Assembly: GCA_014898425.1 (NCBI GenBank)
Contig: RCSZ01000003.1
Location: forward strand, 682,001 to 746,000
Source of the DNA: Botryotinia globosa
Taxonomy: Eukaryota; Ascomycota; Leotiomycetes; Helotiales; Sclerotiniaceae
Reading direction: 5' to 3'
Length of the DNA: 64,000 nucleotides
Shown here piece by piece: positions 12,143-23,468 of this stretch. Every line of letters begins with the position of its first letter. The stretch's first letter is position 1. The position numbers were made by a program, and so were the translations under genes. A model generated the notes under the pieces. That model did no database searches. It saw only the letters and a list, made by a program, of their open reading frames with translations, and was not told where the DNA came from.

Positions 12143-14945
12143 ATGGATTCCAAGGATAAGAAGAGCGATAGATCAGCTCTTCATGCTGCAGAAAAGAAAA
12201 CCATGGTTCAAAGTAAACTTGAAGCTTCGATCAAGGAATTGTGTGCTACCTGCCGAAAACTAAGATGCGACGGTCCTATCTACTCCCTCGAAAATGGTAA
12301 AATTTGTCTCAAGCTCGCTGGATCCTATGCTTTCAGCAAGGCCCCAGTTTTTAAATCAATAAATAAGATTCTTGATGTTGAAAAGACACGCCTCGAGGTT
12401 ACTAAACAAGCTTTGAGGTGGATTGAAGTAAGAGCTCTTAATTCCTTCAAACTCAGACAATTTTCCTGATTATCTATAGTACAACCCACCACCTCCATAC
12501 TACTGGAAGGATGCTGAAGCTGAGAATGCCTTGGTGCATCTTTTTTCAGAACTGGCCCTGGGTGTTTACGATGACGATACCAGGCAGGAGGAAGTTCTAC
12601 AGGCCATGCTCTACTTGGAGAATAAAATTATGGCTAAACTTGGTGAGCGCTTGAAGAGAAAATACAAAAGTGAGCTGGATCCAGCCAGATACAAACAAGC
12701 TCTCGATTTCTGTCGCTTTTCACGACTAGCTGATAAAACTACCATCGGGGAGCATGCAAACGATAAAGTCTCTACGGTTCTCTTTAAGGCAGATACTGTA
12801 TACACAGTGAGTTGTTTCCATTTTTTCAAAAAGTATATTGGCTGATAAATATGACAAGGTTCAATCTCAACAGACTGAAGTAGATTTGGTAAGTTTCTTC
12901 TGAATTCAAAGATCCTCCCTACCATCTAACATTTCAATTAGAGTTACCAACTACATTTGAATAATGCCACCACTTCAGTTCCATCAGCGACGGCAGTATC
13001 TACAAATGACGGAACAAACGAATCTGTCTACGGTGACCAAGTAGCTGCAGATTTCAATGAGCCAGCCTCCGAATCCGATACACCTGCTCCTGACAATCTC
13101 GACGAATCAGCCTCGGATCCTGACACATGCACTCGTGGATTTATCCTCAGAAGCTCTGTGGTTGAAAGCCATTTACCTGGCATAAGCATGGAAACTGTGT
13201 TGAAATGGATGTCGGGCTCTTTCCGCAACTATTGTCATTATCACGATGATCGTGATAGAATGCAAATGGTTTCGACTATTCTATCGAAAGATGGTGATTC
13301 TCTCATGGCGAAATTAAAGGAATTGGGAACTAGTGTCCCCGTCAAGAACGTCAAACTAATAGAGCTCATCTTGCAATCGCACGGCCCGGAGGTAGTTGAG
13401 CGACTTTGGGGTTCAGTGGTCCGTCAAAATTCCAAACATCCTGGAGCACACGATCTCGAGCAATTCTTGAACTTATATGACGGCGGCTTGCTTTCTATTT
13501 GTGGTGAGATCTCAAAGGAGTTAGGGGGAAGTGCGAAATTATTCCTTGATCAATTCCTGAATTGGCATAGGAATGGCATGTTGGACAGAGTTTTAAGTCT
13601 TGCAGCTCATGTCGGAGACAGGACCCAAGAGTTCATCGATCGATTGCTGAAGTTGCAAAACACCAAACTCTTACCCCTGATAGATGCTGTAATAGCTGAA
13701 ACTGACGGGAAGCCTGTACCACTTTTGGAATCCTTCTTACGCTGGAACAAAAACAACGTCGCTCAGAGATTCTTAGATTTCGACGCTCTTGGTGAGATGG
13801 ACTTGACTAGCTTTGTTGAAGCAGCCTTGGACTTCGGAAAATGGAATATACTAGCAGATGTTCGCTCCCTCGTCTTTGAGGCTGAGTTTTACGGCAAGCC
13901 AGACGTCTTCTTCCGCCAACTTCGCAAATGGCGAAACAATAAGTCGCTCCAATACCTGCGCATATTTGATCAGGTTACATCAGACAGATCTCCAGAGTTC
14001 CTCGATCTGGCTCTAAAGATGTGTGAAACTGGGGTGTGGAAACATATAATTGAAAACAGGGAGTTAATCGGAGATTTGCCACGCTGCTTCTTCAATGATA
14101 TGTTCGGAGTGTCAAAAATGATCGTAAAAGGAGAAGTAGTGGTCGTGGCTCGAGGTGAACATGGAAACTTTACACGGGATTTGACGCCAAACCTCCGACC
14201 AAGACTTCTCAGCACATCACTGACTTCTAAATTGCAAGGCTTACCGGCATGGATGGACTCTATTTGTGGAACAGGAAACGGCACAGATCCAAGTCAATTG
14301 GAGTTTGAAAACACTGGATCTAATGAACTTGCTAAGTTTATTGATTTTTCTCTAAACTTGTACAGATGGGGTGTTCACGGCTGGGCTTCGAACAATCTAG
14401 ATTTCATTGGAACAGATCCTGTTTTATTTTTCAACGAGTTGTTTCACCTGGCTGCTGTTCTTAAGAACGGGCCTGCAAGCCCGGTTGTCCTTGAGGCAAT
14501 TGAAGCAGCCCGAAAGATTATGACAGTCACACCCGTACCCGCAGCAACTGGCGAAATTGACGCAGGTACATTATCGAACCAGACGTCAGTTGTGGCCTCT
14601 CCGCCATCTGATATGGTCTCTCAATCACTTCTACCACCACCAAAGCTAGCTTCCAATTTTGATTGGCAGCGCGCTCTTTCAGGCCCCAATTCATCAGCTC
14701 CCCCAAAGACAGCCTCCACTTACAAGTGGCAGTCCAGTTATACAAGCCCCAAGTCATCAGCTCCCTCCGGTAGCTCTTCTGCTAGGAAATCAAAGAAGAC
14801 CGACACAACTCTACCCGACCCAGCTGATAGTATCGAACCAACCATCCTAGCCCGTGGCAAGTGTTCCAGCTGCCCTCGCCAGGGAACCAAGATAGCTCTT
14901 AATGGCACGATACTTTGCGTCGAATGCAGAAGCGAACGCTCTTAA
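12143..14945 (+). CDS. Large orphan protein with C-terminal Cys4 motif
   Basis: Four exons join in frame: 12143-12427, 12480-12806, a 15-nt microexon 12874-12888 (or 12859-12888 if the earlier AAG acceptor is used), and 12942-14945, giving about 876 residues. Donors are GTAAGA, GTGAGT and GTAAGT. The N-terminus has a cysteine group (C34, C37, C42 in CATCRKLRC). The middle 450 residues are helical in character and contain loosely repeated blocks with W-N/H and LDQFLNWHR, LLESFLRWNK, FFRQLRKWRNN, suggesting a degenerate helical repeat. A Ser/Pro-rich linker follows, with two partly repeated segments ending in SSAPPKTAS and SSAPSGSSS. The last 30 residues hold C850-x2-C853-x14-C868-x2-C871, a likely zinc-binding ribbon. 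I recognise no family. It may be a lineage-specific protein; function and location are unknown. Confidence 0.75.
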
Positions 14946-16569
14946 TCGATGCAGCAAACCGAAGTGATCTATCTTTGTGATACTGTACTGGATTTTCAAT
15001 CTTCACTTTGGCCTTAGGTGCCACGTTCTGGATCGTGTGATCAGCAATATTTTCTCCGACGGCAATCTTCCTCTACGTGGAGAGTAAGACTTGCGGTATT
15101 TTGGTGTTCTGATTCTATGTTTTCATTATTTCATTTTTGTTTTCATTGTTTATTGTGTCCATTGAGATCTGGAGATAGTATGGAGATTTTATTTCATTGC
15201 GCAGTGCGAGGGAGGGGGTATTTTTCTGTGATTGGTGGATGGCAGGCTGGTTGGACGACGATGAATAAATGATGATATTGAGTGGTATGAAGAGGTTACA
15301 GAAAGGCATATCAAAGACAGATACAGAGACAGGTTAAGCTAAAGTTACAGGCTATTAATGTGGATGAAAATGACGACCTATGTACACCATGGGCGAACAA
15401 ATACACTATGGTAGCGAAAACGATAGTTTAGATTACTACCAAAAAAATACCCCAAAAAGGTTAAAATGAATGTTGAATGATTGCGGATGATGATTTGGTG
15501 ACTTTTGTAACAATGCTGGAAGTTTCGGTTGAGTAAAAGCCATCATGCATCCATATGATATAATAATGACTTGAAACTGATAATGCAACTATGGCCGTAC
15601 AACTAGTAATGGAATTGACGAGACGAGCCAACTTGTACACTACACCATGTTTAGGAACCTAGCAACGTTATAATATATTTATTAGGATACAACTTTTTGA
15701 CTTGCCCACCAAGAACCTCATCAGTTCCGTTACCAGGCGTACGGTTAGTTCTCTCAGATCACCGACATGGTAGTCTTCGATCAAGGACACGCAGTCATTT
15801 GGTTTTCATGTCCACGCAACGGCGTACAAACTGGGCATGTTTCAATTTTCTCATATTTTCTTGGATCATGTATCATTTCATGAGCACAAATAATATAAAC
15901 TCCATCTAATCATTAGATTACCTTGATATCTTTGAGTGGCTGAAAGGGGGTATGAGATGGGAGTAAACATCATGAAGATCTAAGACGCGAGGCACGAATC
16001 AAACAAGCATAGCAGCTCCCCAATGATATAGAACATGTTTCATTTAGCTATTACAGTGTTTTTACTCACTTACTCAAGATCCCCGACCCGCAGAACTCTA
16101 ACCTCGAACTATTCACAACGCGATACAGAGAAAGAAAGAAATAACCCAGCCCCCGCTTCAAGGTGTGTAGATCCACACAATACCCGTTCACAAAACCACT
16201 CCAGTCTATCACTACTTTCGTACTCAGTCCGATCCACTGATGTCAAGTGTACACTTCTTATCTGGTCCCTCAACCTTTGCTTTCGTCAGTCACTTTTCTT
16301 CTCTTGTTCGGATTGCTGAGTAAAGCGAGCGGGGTTGTGGAATTTGACGACTCAAACTTCGGGGGATTGTGAAGGGCGCGAGATTTAGAGCTTCGAGTGT
16401 TAGGCTACCAGTATCGAAAGTGCGAAGTCGAGAAGTGCGGAGACCAGAAGCTCGTGTGCCAAAAGTCGTAGTACCAAGACCAGACGTGCGAGCGGAAATG
16501 CAAGTGTCAACAGGGTCACACGTCTTCAATCGTCTTCCCCCGATACGTCTGAAAGTTATTCAGATACTA
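14946..16569. other. Intergenic between convergent genes
   Basis: About 1.6 kb containing the 3' UTRs of the two flanking genes. Around 16370-16500 the sequence is rich in imperfect GTGCG/AGTCG-type repeats that give arginine-rich frames on one strand and Thr/Leu-rich ones on the other; I read this as low-complexity DNA. No gene is supported. Confidence 0.45.
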
Positions 16570-17551
16570 TTATTTTCTTCTTTTACCAGGTGGCAATCTG
16601 TTTGTCAGATGTTTGTCTTCTTCTTCGTCGCCTGAAAGTCTCTTTCTCTTGCCTAAAGATTTGTTTACCAACAGCGCGAGGCTTCTACCGACCAAGCTCT
16701 TTGCTGTCACTACGTTCGAATTCCTCCCCTCCTTCTTTCGAGAATATCCGACATCCAGGTCATGATTGGTATCGAGTTTGGCATATCTTTCAGGGTGGAG
16801 AGCTTGTGCTGCTTGAAACTTGAGTTCCTGAGATTCAGCCTGTGTCATTTGAACAGGTGAAAATTCGGGCGGACTTACCGCAGCAATTCTCATTCCATGG
16901 TTACTCACTTTTTTTGAAAGTACTTTGTGTAAAAGCTAAGGATATATTTGATCGGTGTTGTTGTCAAGTCTTGATTAACACGCTCGAGGCTCACAGGACC
17001 AAGGGTCTTTCCACCATCAGTCGACGTTGCCAAGCGCAAACGATGCTCCATATAAGCAGAATACTTGTCGGCCTCTTCCGTAAGTACACGTTGAATAATC
17101 TCAACCATATTTTCGTAAGCCTCCACAAACGCTTGTTCTTCTTTCGCGCCCGGAATACATGCTGGGTCTGGAGTTTTCTGCAACTAACTATGTTAGCTTG
17201 AGTCTTTTCTATATCACGATGTTATGCAGAACCTACTTCCCAGAAGCGCAATGCCTTTTCAGCTAGACATTGCTTCAAATTCAGGATGTCTTTGGGGCTG
17301 GACGATGAAATATCTTTGCGCCAGGTGAACATATCATGAGCGACGTAACCACCTCGAATACTCAATGAGCCAAACATTACATCATCCTCGGAAAAGAATT
17401 TCCATTGCGTTTGAAGGCCTTTGTCCAAGACCTTTCGATCAAGTGTCCTCAAAGCAGTGTTCTGAGTATAGGCATATTTTATTTTAATTTCTGCCCTTTC
17501 TGATGCAGTCTGCGGCTCCCGCGAGGCCATCCCATCTGGGTGTAAATTCAT
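16570..17551 (-). CDS. Hypothetical protein with nuclear-type basic C-terminus
   Basis: Three exons on the minus strand: 17551-17237, 17177-16995 and 16935-16570, giving 287 residues. Intron 1 (GTAGGT...TTGCAG) has an AGCTAACAT branch site. Intron 2 is 59 nt, starting GTGAGC and ending CCTTAG. Both are phase 0. A further possible 39-nt intron inside exon 3 (GTAAGT...ACACAG) is in frame and shorter than usual, so I kept it as coding. An in-frame stop just upstream fixes the first ATG at 17551. The protein is hydrophilic, with no membrane segment. Its C-terminus has LGKRKRLSGDEEED and ends PPGKRRK, which look like nuclear localisation signals. The family is not recognised. Confidence 0.6.
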
Positions 17552-18268
17552 GTTCGTTCAGGTGCAGCTGTGTATTCCCTGAATGGCTAGGTAATAGAAG
17601 GAAAGATTGTGCAGTGGCCTGTATTGGATTGTCGAAGCAAAAGCTTGTAAATTTCTCCGACCTCGCTATCAGTCTAATACGGAAGACAATACCGTTAAGA
17701 TGTGTTACATAAAACACAAAAGTGCTGCGGCTTTTATTGCCGCGCGACCGAGCGCGAAATGGTAGATATGAGTGAATTTTCAAGGCCAGATATTGCCAAT
17801 AGTTTTGATAAAAGTGTCAGCTACTTTTGGATTTGACCGTTAATGACCGGCTAGAAATGCCGTTATGTGAGTTTTGAATAGATTTCGATTCATCTACGAT
17901 TTCACGCCCATCCATGATCAGTTCACGCATACTAATAATTCACATAAACCCATTGGGCGTTGCCGTTTTGAAAACCTTGGAGACTATGATCTGATATCCT
18001 CAGAAGAATCCATCATATCGAAAGAAAAATGAAGACGTAGCTAAACGAACCTATTCTCACTTGTCAGATACCCGAGACGTTCAGCAACGGATCACCTATT
18101 CTCTGCCCAGATCAAGTAATTCATTGACTTTCCTTGAGCGAGACCAGAAGAAGATCTTGGTATCCAGTTGGAGAAACTAAACCTGTCAAAAATAGCAATA
18201 TGCATCTTTATCCACTATAAATTGTTACCAATTCGTGCGTTCCTAGCTTCTTTGTCAAAGACCGCTTT
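17552..18268. other. Intergenic, nothing recognised
   Basis: About 700 bases upstream of the minus-strand gene at 17551. No coding, RNA or repeat structure was identified beyond what must be promoter sequence. Confidence 0.4.
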
Positions 18269-18900
18269 CTATTCGTACATCATTGGCCTCGAACACAGTT
18301 TTAGAATGTAGGGGAACCTGCCTTGAACCACGCGATGGTTGGAGATGGATTTGTCGTGGGCGAAAATGATGCCAAAGAGGGAAAAAAGAATACTTCGCGT
18401 GCACTGATCTACTGCCGTTAATTCACAACCATGGTTCACCATATTTTCGCCGGGCGATTCCATATTAATCTACCTGATCCGTATAAACAACCGTAGATAC
18501 ATATCTCAGCTATCAAATTTTCAGTCAAGTTACGGATACACTCTAAGATTTCCTCGTCTGGATTCTCTTTCGCTTCGTTGTAGCGACAAGCGACGATTAG
18601 ACTAATAAGAATCCGTGGCGTTTCATTCTTACTCGAGTTCCAACTGCAAGAGATGAATGACAAATCAGGCGAGAGTATGCCCAAAAACTATCTCAAAGTT
18701 AAAGGAAGGTTAAAAAATTGAACTACCTGATCTCTAGAATTCTCCCTCGTAGCACAACTCGGTTCAGTACCCTTGATTGTATGATCAAGCACTAAAAATA
18801 AGCTTACCAGGTAAGTCAAAAATTCAGAAATTCTATGTATTAACAATGCAAGGGCGTGTGTCTAGATGTACAATATTAGAATTTGCTTACCAGAGAGAAT
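18269..18900 (-). CDS. Probable multi-exon gene, 5' end unresolved
   Basis: Three blocks on the minus strand connect with matching phases: about 18780-18727, then 18643-18474, then 18411-18269 ending in TAG. The intron at 18726-18644 starts GTAGTT and ends TCTTGCAG. The one at 18473-18412 starts GTAGAT, has a TTAAC branch-like site and ends CGGCAG. The joined frame includes RGRILEISWNSSKNETP, NPDEEILECIRNL and SILFSLFGIIFAHD. Upstream, a block around 18955-18891 (ENASPEHHHMAIDDGILSG) followed by a GTAAGC donor looks like another exon, but I could not join it in phase. It may be a real gene whose start I could not place, or a decayed one. The product is unknown. Confidence 0.4.
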
Positions 18901-19011
18901 ACCATCATCTATTGCCATGTGATGATGTTCCGGAGATGCATTCTCAAATAAATTATAATGGTACTCTCATCATTTACCCCTTTCTATCTCTCTATCACCC
19001 CAAAAGACCAA

Positions 19012-19248
19012 TCAAACTTCCTCAATCCCCCAAAACGACGACAATCCCAATATCAAGAACCCCCAGCGCACATTGATCCATCCGTACAACCAGAGCAACT
19101 CTCTACACATACGATCTCCCCAATCGAATGAATCCATCTTGCTAACCCCGTCTGAAACCATAACCTCAATATCGAGAAAAGATACAGCGATAACTACTGC
19201 AATCATACAAATGAATAGCATAACACAACACCCAGAATAATCTATCAT
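19012..19248 (-). CDS. Possible small membrane protein
   Basis: A 78-codon frame with two hydrophobic stretches: VMLFICMIAVVIAVSFL near the N-terminus and WGFLILGLSSFW near the C-terminus, separated by an acidic linker (KMDSFDWGDRM). A single exon with no supporting splice site; it lies just upstream of the unresolved gene on the same strand and could be part of it. Chance remains a serious alternative. Confidence 0.22.
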   Translation of the reverse strand: MIDYSGCCVMLFICMIAVVIAVSFLDIEVMVSDGVSKMDSFDWGDRMCRELLWLYGWINVRWGFLILGLSSFWGIEEV

Positions 19249-20116
19249 TTACGAGTATTCCCAGCTAGCTTCTAAGATATTGAGATAGATGCATATATTA
19301 TGATTTATCATGACAGTCATGAAGAGACGAGTTTTAGCTGGTATGAATTCAACGAACAATTTAATTTCATTTGAATATACAATATGAAAACAAAGACTTC
19401 TAAGTATCCGCAGTTTAAGAAGGTGAGTTTCAATACCAAAAATACCATAAGCACTGCAGTCAAAACGTCAGCCTTCAAATTCGGTATCAGGTACCAACCC
19501 CAGACTAGATCCGATCTTTTTCAGCTGGAGGATGCGTGAAACTTTTTCTCGCAACACTACTCGACATCTGAATTTTTCTTCTCTCTGTTCTCATTTTCAC
19601 GCCCGCTATACTTCTTTCTCAATTCTTCGCGGTCCAAAAGTTGCAGGATAATGCAATGTCGCAATTTCTTCGAGTCAAAATGTTCTATCAACCATATGTA
19701 GTGTTGAGCGTGTATTGATGTTCAATATCATATGTGTATTGAAATTTTTGCAAGTTTGGGTTGAGGGACAGCTGGAAGAATCGAATGCTTGTCGACTATG
19801 GAGGGAAGCGGGCATGGGATTCTTCAAACCTTTTTGCCTTTTGTTCTGACATCATTATTGTGCTTCAGTTGATAGCAGCTGTCTAACCCTAACCAAAGCT
19901 GGTTCATAATGTGATCAGATGGAAGAGAAAATTAATCGTGTCCAAATTTTGTAATACATAATTTACTAGAAAGACCCGTATACGAACGGGGCAAATTGAC
20001 TGGGTCGAGGAGCGACACTTGCACAAAAGATTCCGCTTCAATTCACCACCATATCGCACTAGCGGTTCTAGCGGTTCTAGGAAGATTGTTTATTTCTAGA
20101 TGAGACTATCTGTTTC
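19249..20116. other. Intergenic, nothing recognised
   Basis: About 870 bases lying downstream of the minus-strand dehydrogenase. A direct repeat GCGGTTCTA occurs twice near 20062-20080. Otherwise no structure was noted. Confidence 0.4.
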
Positions 20117-21196
20117 CTAAGCCAGTACATGGGTCAACTCTTTCCCCTCATACCATCTCTGAACGTTCTCAGCTTGTACTTCATACCAATCATTCATGGT
20201 ACCTTCTTCCACATAACCCATATGCGGACTCAACAAGACTTTGCTGCGACCATCCTCTCCCCAATTTGTGCTTCTCCATTGACTATCTTCTGGCAAAGGC
20301 TCTAGATCAAACACATCCAGCGCAGCCCCACAAATCTTTCCCTTTTGCAAAACGTTCAGTAAGGCTTCCTGTTGAACAAGGGGTCCTCGTGATGTATTGA
20401 CAAACAAAGCACCCTTCTTCATTGAATCCAAGTCCTTTTCGCCCACTATTCCTCTGGAACGATCACTCAACACCAAATGCACGCTAATCACGTCGGCCGT
20501 TGAGAACAACTCTTCCTTACTCACAACCTTGAACACCTTCTCTCCATCCTCCTCCTCAGTATCAAAGCCACTGTCTCTAGCCTGTTGATCCGCAGCTTCT
20601 TGAGTCAAATTCGAGCTCCATGCTATGATCTTCATACCGAACGCCGAATACATGATCTTGGCTACATTTGTACCCAATCTGCCTAGTCCCAAAGTTCCAA
20701 AAGTCTTTCCACTCAATCCAGTTGCTAGCGCTGTCTGCCAACCACCTTCCTTGACTATTTTGTCATCCCAGGCTACATTTCTCGCGATTCCTAAAATCAA
20801 GGCAACAGTATGTTGCGTGGTGCTATCTGGACCTCTCTTTGGCTTTCCCGAGGCACCGGTGACAGTAATTCCAAGTTTCTTGGCGGCTTCCATATCAATA
20901 CCCTTATTTCTGCTTGCTGCATTGAGGAGGAGTTTGAGATTGGGAAGTTTTTCAAGGAGTGAAGCGGGAAAGGGAGTCCTTTCTCTCATAGATGAGATGA
21001 TTGTGAATGGCTTGAGTCTCTCCACCAGTTGATTTTTGACATCTTCCGGAGTTGAAGGGTCATTGTAAGGTAATAGGGTATCTGGAAAAGTGGTAATCTC
21101 GAAGGTCGATTTGAGCGACTCGAAATGTTTAGAAGCAATCCCCTGATAATCATCAAGAATAGCCAATTTGATGAGTGACCGAGGTACAGGAGGCAT
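20117..21196 (-). CDS. D-isomer-specific 2-hydroxyacid dehydrogenase
   Basis: A single exon of 359 residues encodes an NAD(P)-dependent dehydrogenase of the D-2-hydroxyacid family, which interconverts 2-oxoacids and D-2-hydroxyacids in the cytosol. The N-terminal half of the catalytic domain (1-120) has LAILDDYQGIA. The nucleotide-binding Rossmann domain carries GLGRLG (G170-x-G172-x2-G175). The catalytic triad is visible: R270 in NTSRGPL, E299 in DVFDLEPLP, and H325 in SPHMGYVE. The length fits the family (310-360). The exact substrate cannot be assigned; the subgroup with this SPHMGYVE ending is common in fungi and bacteria and often uncharacterised. The gene is divergent from LAD1 (21955), with 758 bp between start codons. 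The leader immediately before the ATG carries a short tandem repeat. Confidence 0.9.
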   Translation of the reverse strand: MPPVPRSLIKLAILDDYQGIASKHFESLKSTFEITTFPDTLLPYNDPSTPEDVKNQLVERLKPFTIISSMRERTPFPASLLEKLPNLKLLLNAASRNKGIDMEAAKKLGITVTGASGKPKRGPDSTTQHTVALILGIARNVAWDDKIVKEGGWQTALATGLSGKTFGTLGLGRLGTNVAKIMYSAFGMKIIAWSSNLTQEAADQQARDSGFDTEEEDGEKVFKVVSKEELFSTADVISVHLVLSDRSRGIVGEKDLDSMKKGALFVNTSRGPLVQQEALLNVLQKGKICGAALDVFDLEPLPEDSQWRSTNWGEDGRSKVLLSPHMGYVEEGTMNDWYEVQAENVQRWYEGKELTHVLA

Positions 21197-21232
21197 AGTG
21201 ATAGGAAGTGATAGGAAGTGATAGGAAGTGAT
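21197..21232. repeat. 10-bp tandem repeat in 5' leader
   Basis: GTGATAGGAA is repeated three times plus a partial fourth copy directly upstream of the minus-strand start codon at 21196, so in the mRNA the leader reads TATCACTTCC repeats running into the ATG. The copies look identical, suggesting a recent expansion. Confidence 0.85.
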
Positions 21233-21954
21233 ATACGAAAATGGATGGCAGGTATTGAATTACCCAAAACGAAGCAATGCGGGGTAAAATGTGGGGTGAT
21301 GGTGGTATGATACCGTATGACTGACTAGCAGAAGTAGGTAGTTCGTATTGCTTTATTAGATGAAGTTATTCAAGAACCCTTCTCGGCGCGGCAATATGGA
21401 GACAATTTACCAATCAAGGATAGAATCAAGAACAAGCCTTAAGTTTCCGAGTAAGAAGCACGGCTGGATACACCCTCACACCGTCACACCGTACAACACC
21501 AAGAATGACGCAAAAGTCGGTAATATATGATTGGAGCGCATGAACATTCAATCCTCTTTTTCTTTTTTTACTTCGTACTTCTCTTGGTCGGGCTCTCTTC
21601 CGCCGATAACTTGTCTTGCCCCACCACTATTTTTGGCGGGGATATGATAGTATATCTCAGTCCACGGGTATGTATGTAATCTTACCTCGTTTGGTACGCT
21701 TTGGGAATTGGGTTGATGACTTGAACACGTATAATTCGTCGAGAACTTCTGACAGAACTGCCTCATCTCATTGGAAAGGCTGAATTGAATGGGTGGGTGG
21801 TCGCGGATAAGTCTACTGCACGCTATTGGAATCGTGGGTCACTTGACAAGTATTGTAATTACTCTGTAAGGTTACCACAGCTAAATCCTAAATACTTCAA
21901 CTTCCTCTATCCTCCCAGAATATCCTTTCTTCAAAGACAAAAAAAGCAGTAACA
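21233..21954. promoter_or_regulatory. Shared divergent promoter of dehydrogenase and LAD1
   Basis: About 720 bases between two divergent start regions. Two sites matching the fungal carbon catabolite repressor CreA/Cre1 consensus SYGGRG lie close together in opposite orientation: CCCCAC at 21619-21624 (complement GTGGGG) and GCGGGG at 21636-21641. Paired CreA sites are typical of glucose-repressed genes, and arabinose catabolism is such a pathway. The motif is short and degenerate, so this is suggestive only. The final stretch before 21955 is CA-rich and has no other ATG close by. Confidence 0.35.
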
Positions 21955-23130
21955 ATGAGTCCTTCAGCAACAGAAATCTCACAGACCACCATGGCAAAGC
22001 CTACCAAGTCTAACATCGGTGTTTATACCAATCCAGCACATGAATTGTGGGTTGCAGAAGCGGAACCATCGTTAGAAAGCATTGAGAAGGGCGATTCATT
22101 GAAGCCAGGAGAAGTCACAGTGGGAATTAGAAGTGTCGGTATCTGCGGGTGAGTTTCAATCTATTCTTTGGCACGTAATCATTCTAATAGTCATTCCAGG
22201 TCGGATGTGCATTTTTGGCATGCTGGGTGTATAGGCCCAATGATTGTCGAAGATACACACATACTTGGACACGAATCAGCTGGTGTTGTACTCGCAGTCC
22301 ATCCATCGGTTGATAGTCTGAAAGTTGGCGATCGAGTCGCTGTTGAGCCAAACATTATCTGTGGTGTCTGCGAGCGATGTCTCACTGGTAGATACAACGG
22401 ATGTGAGAAGGTCTTGTTCTTGTCGACACCACCAGTTCCGGGTCTTCTTCGCAGATATGTCAACCACCCTGCAACCTGGTGTTACAAGATTGGAAACATG
22501 TCATTCGAGGATGGAGCAATGTTGGAACCTTTGAGCGTCGCATTGGCTGGGTTAGAAAGAGCAAATGTTAAGTTGGGAGATCCAGTTCTCATCTGCGGAG
22601 CTGGCCCCATCGGTCTTATTACCCTCCTTTGTGCTCGAGCTGCTGGAGCTTGCCCGATTGTTATCACAGATATCGATGAGGGAAGACTTGCATTCGCCAA
22701 GGAGCTTGTTCCTTCAGTTACTGCGCACAAAGTCGAGAGATTATCCGCGGAAGAGGGTGCTAAATCTATCGTAAAATCCTTTGGGGGTATTGAGCCAGCA
22801 GTTGCTATGGAGTGTACTGGAGTTGAAAGCAGTGTAGCCGCAGCTTGTTGGGCAGTCAAATTTGGTGGAAAGGTGTTTGTGGTCGGTGTAGGCAAAGATG
22901 AGATGACACTACCATTTATGAGATTGAGTACCCGCGAGGTGGACCTACAATTTCAGTACAGATACTGTAACACATGGCCAAGAGCTATTCGACTAGTCGA
23001 GAGTGGTATCATTGATATGAAGAAGCTGGTAACTCATCGTTTCCCACTAGAAGATGCGATTAAAGCCTTCGAGACAGCAGCCAATCCAAAGACGGGTGCT
23101 ATAAAAGTTCAGATCAAGAACGACGAATAG
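21955..23130 (+). CDS. LAD1: L-arabinitol 4-dehydrogenase
   Basis: Two exons, 21955-22148 and 22200-23130, give 374 residues. The 51-nt intron starts GTGAGT and ends TTCCAG. The enzyme oxidises L-arabinitol to L-xylulose with NAD+ in fungal L-arabinose catabolism, in the cytosol. It is a medium-chain zinc dehydrogenase: catalytic-zinc residues C64 (GICG), H89 and E90 (GHES), and E174; structural-zinc cysteines C119, C122, C125 and C133; and the nucleotide motif GAGPIG at 198-203. D222-I223 after the second Rossmann strand agrees with NAD+ rather than NADP+ preference. The stretch [16 protein letters not shown], as I remember it, is characteristic of fungal LAD rather than of xylitol or sorbitol dehydrogenase. 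That distinction is from memory, so xylitol or sorbitol dehydrogenase is the main alternative. Possible CreA sites lie upstream. Confidence 0.92.
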
Positions 23131-23468
23131 GGTCGATTTAGATGAAATTTGATGCAATTTGTCGCAATAGTATAGTGTAGACAGTTCAATTGAATATAAT
23201 AAAAAGCTTTCTTCAAGTTGGGCGAGATGTGAAGTGTAAAGATAAATTGGGGATATAAAACTCCAGCTTGAAAATAATAGGTTGATTTGTGCTTAGTAAT
23301 CTGCAATTTCCACACCACGGAACGTTCCTAAGCTTCCCGGCGTCGGCAAAAAAGTCGACAAGCATTTCTCTCGCGATTACACTCCACCACCACGCACTTC
23401 TCGATAATCGACACCTCGAGTAACGCGAGAGTCCTTTTCTTTCTGTTTATCGGCGCATAGATTCCATA
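23131..23468. other. Short intergenic region
   Basis: About 340 bases holding the LAD1 3' UTR and the promoter and leader of the ATP synthase subunit gene. Nothing else was seen. Confidence 0.5.

Noticed and set aside
16866..16904. A 39-nt intron in exon 3 of the gene at 16570-17551
   Set aside because: It has a good donor and acceptor, but it is shorter than other introns here and is in frame without stops, so it was kept as coding.
22191..22895. Minus-strand frames of up to 137 codons over LAD1
   Set aside because: They are shadows of the conserved plus-strand LAD1 exon.
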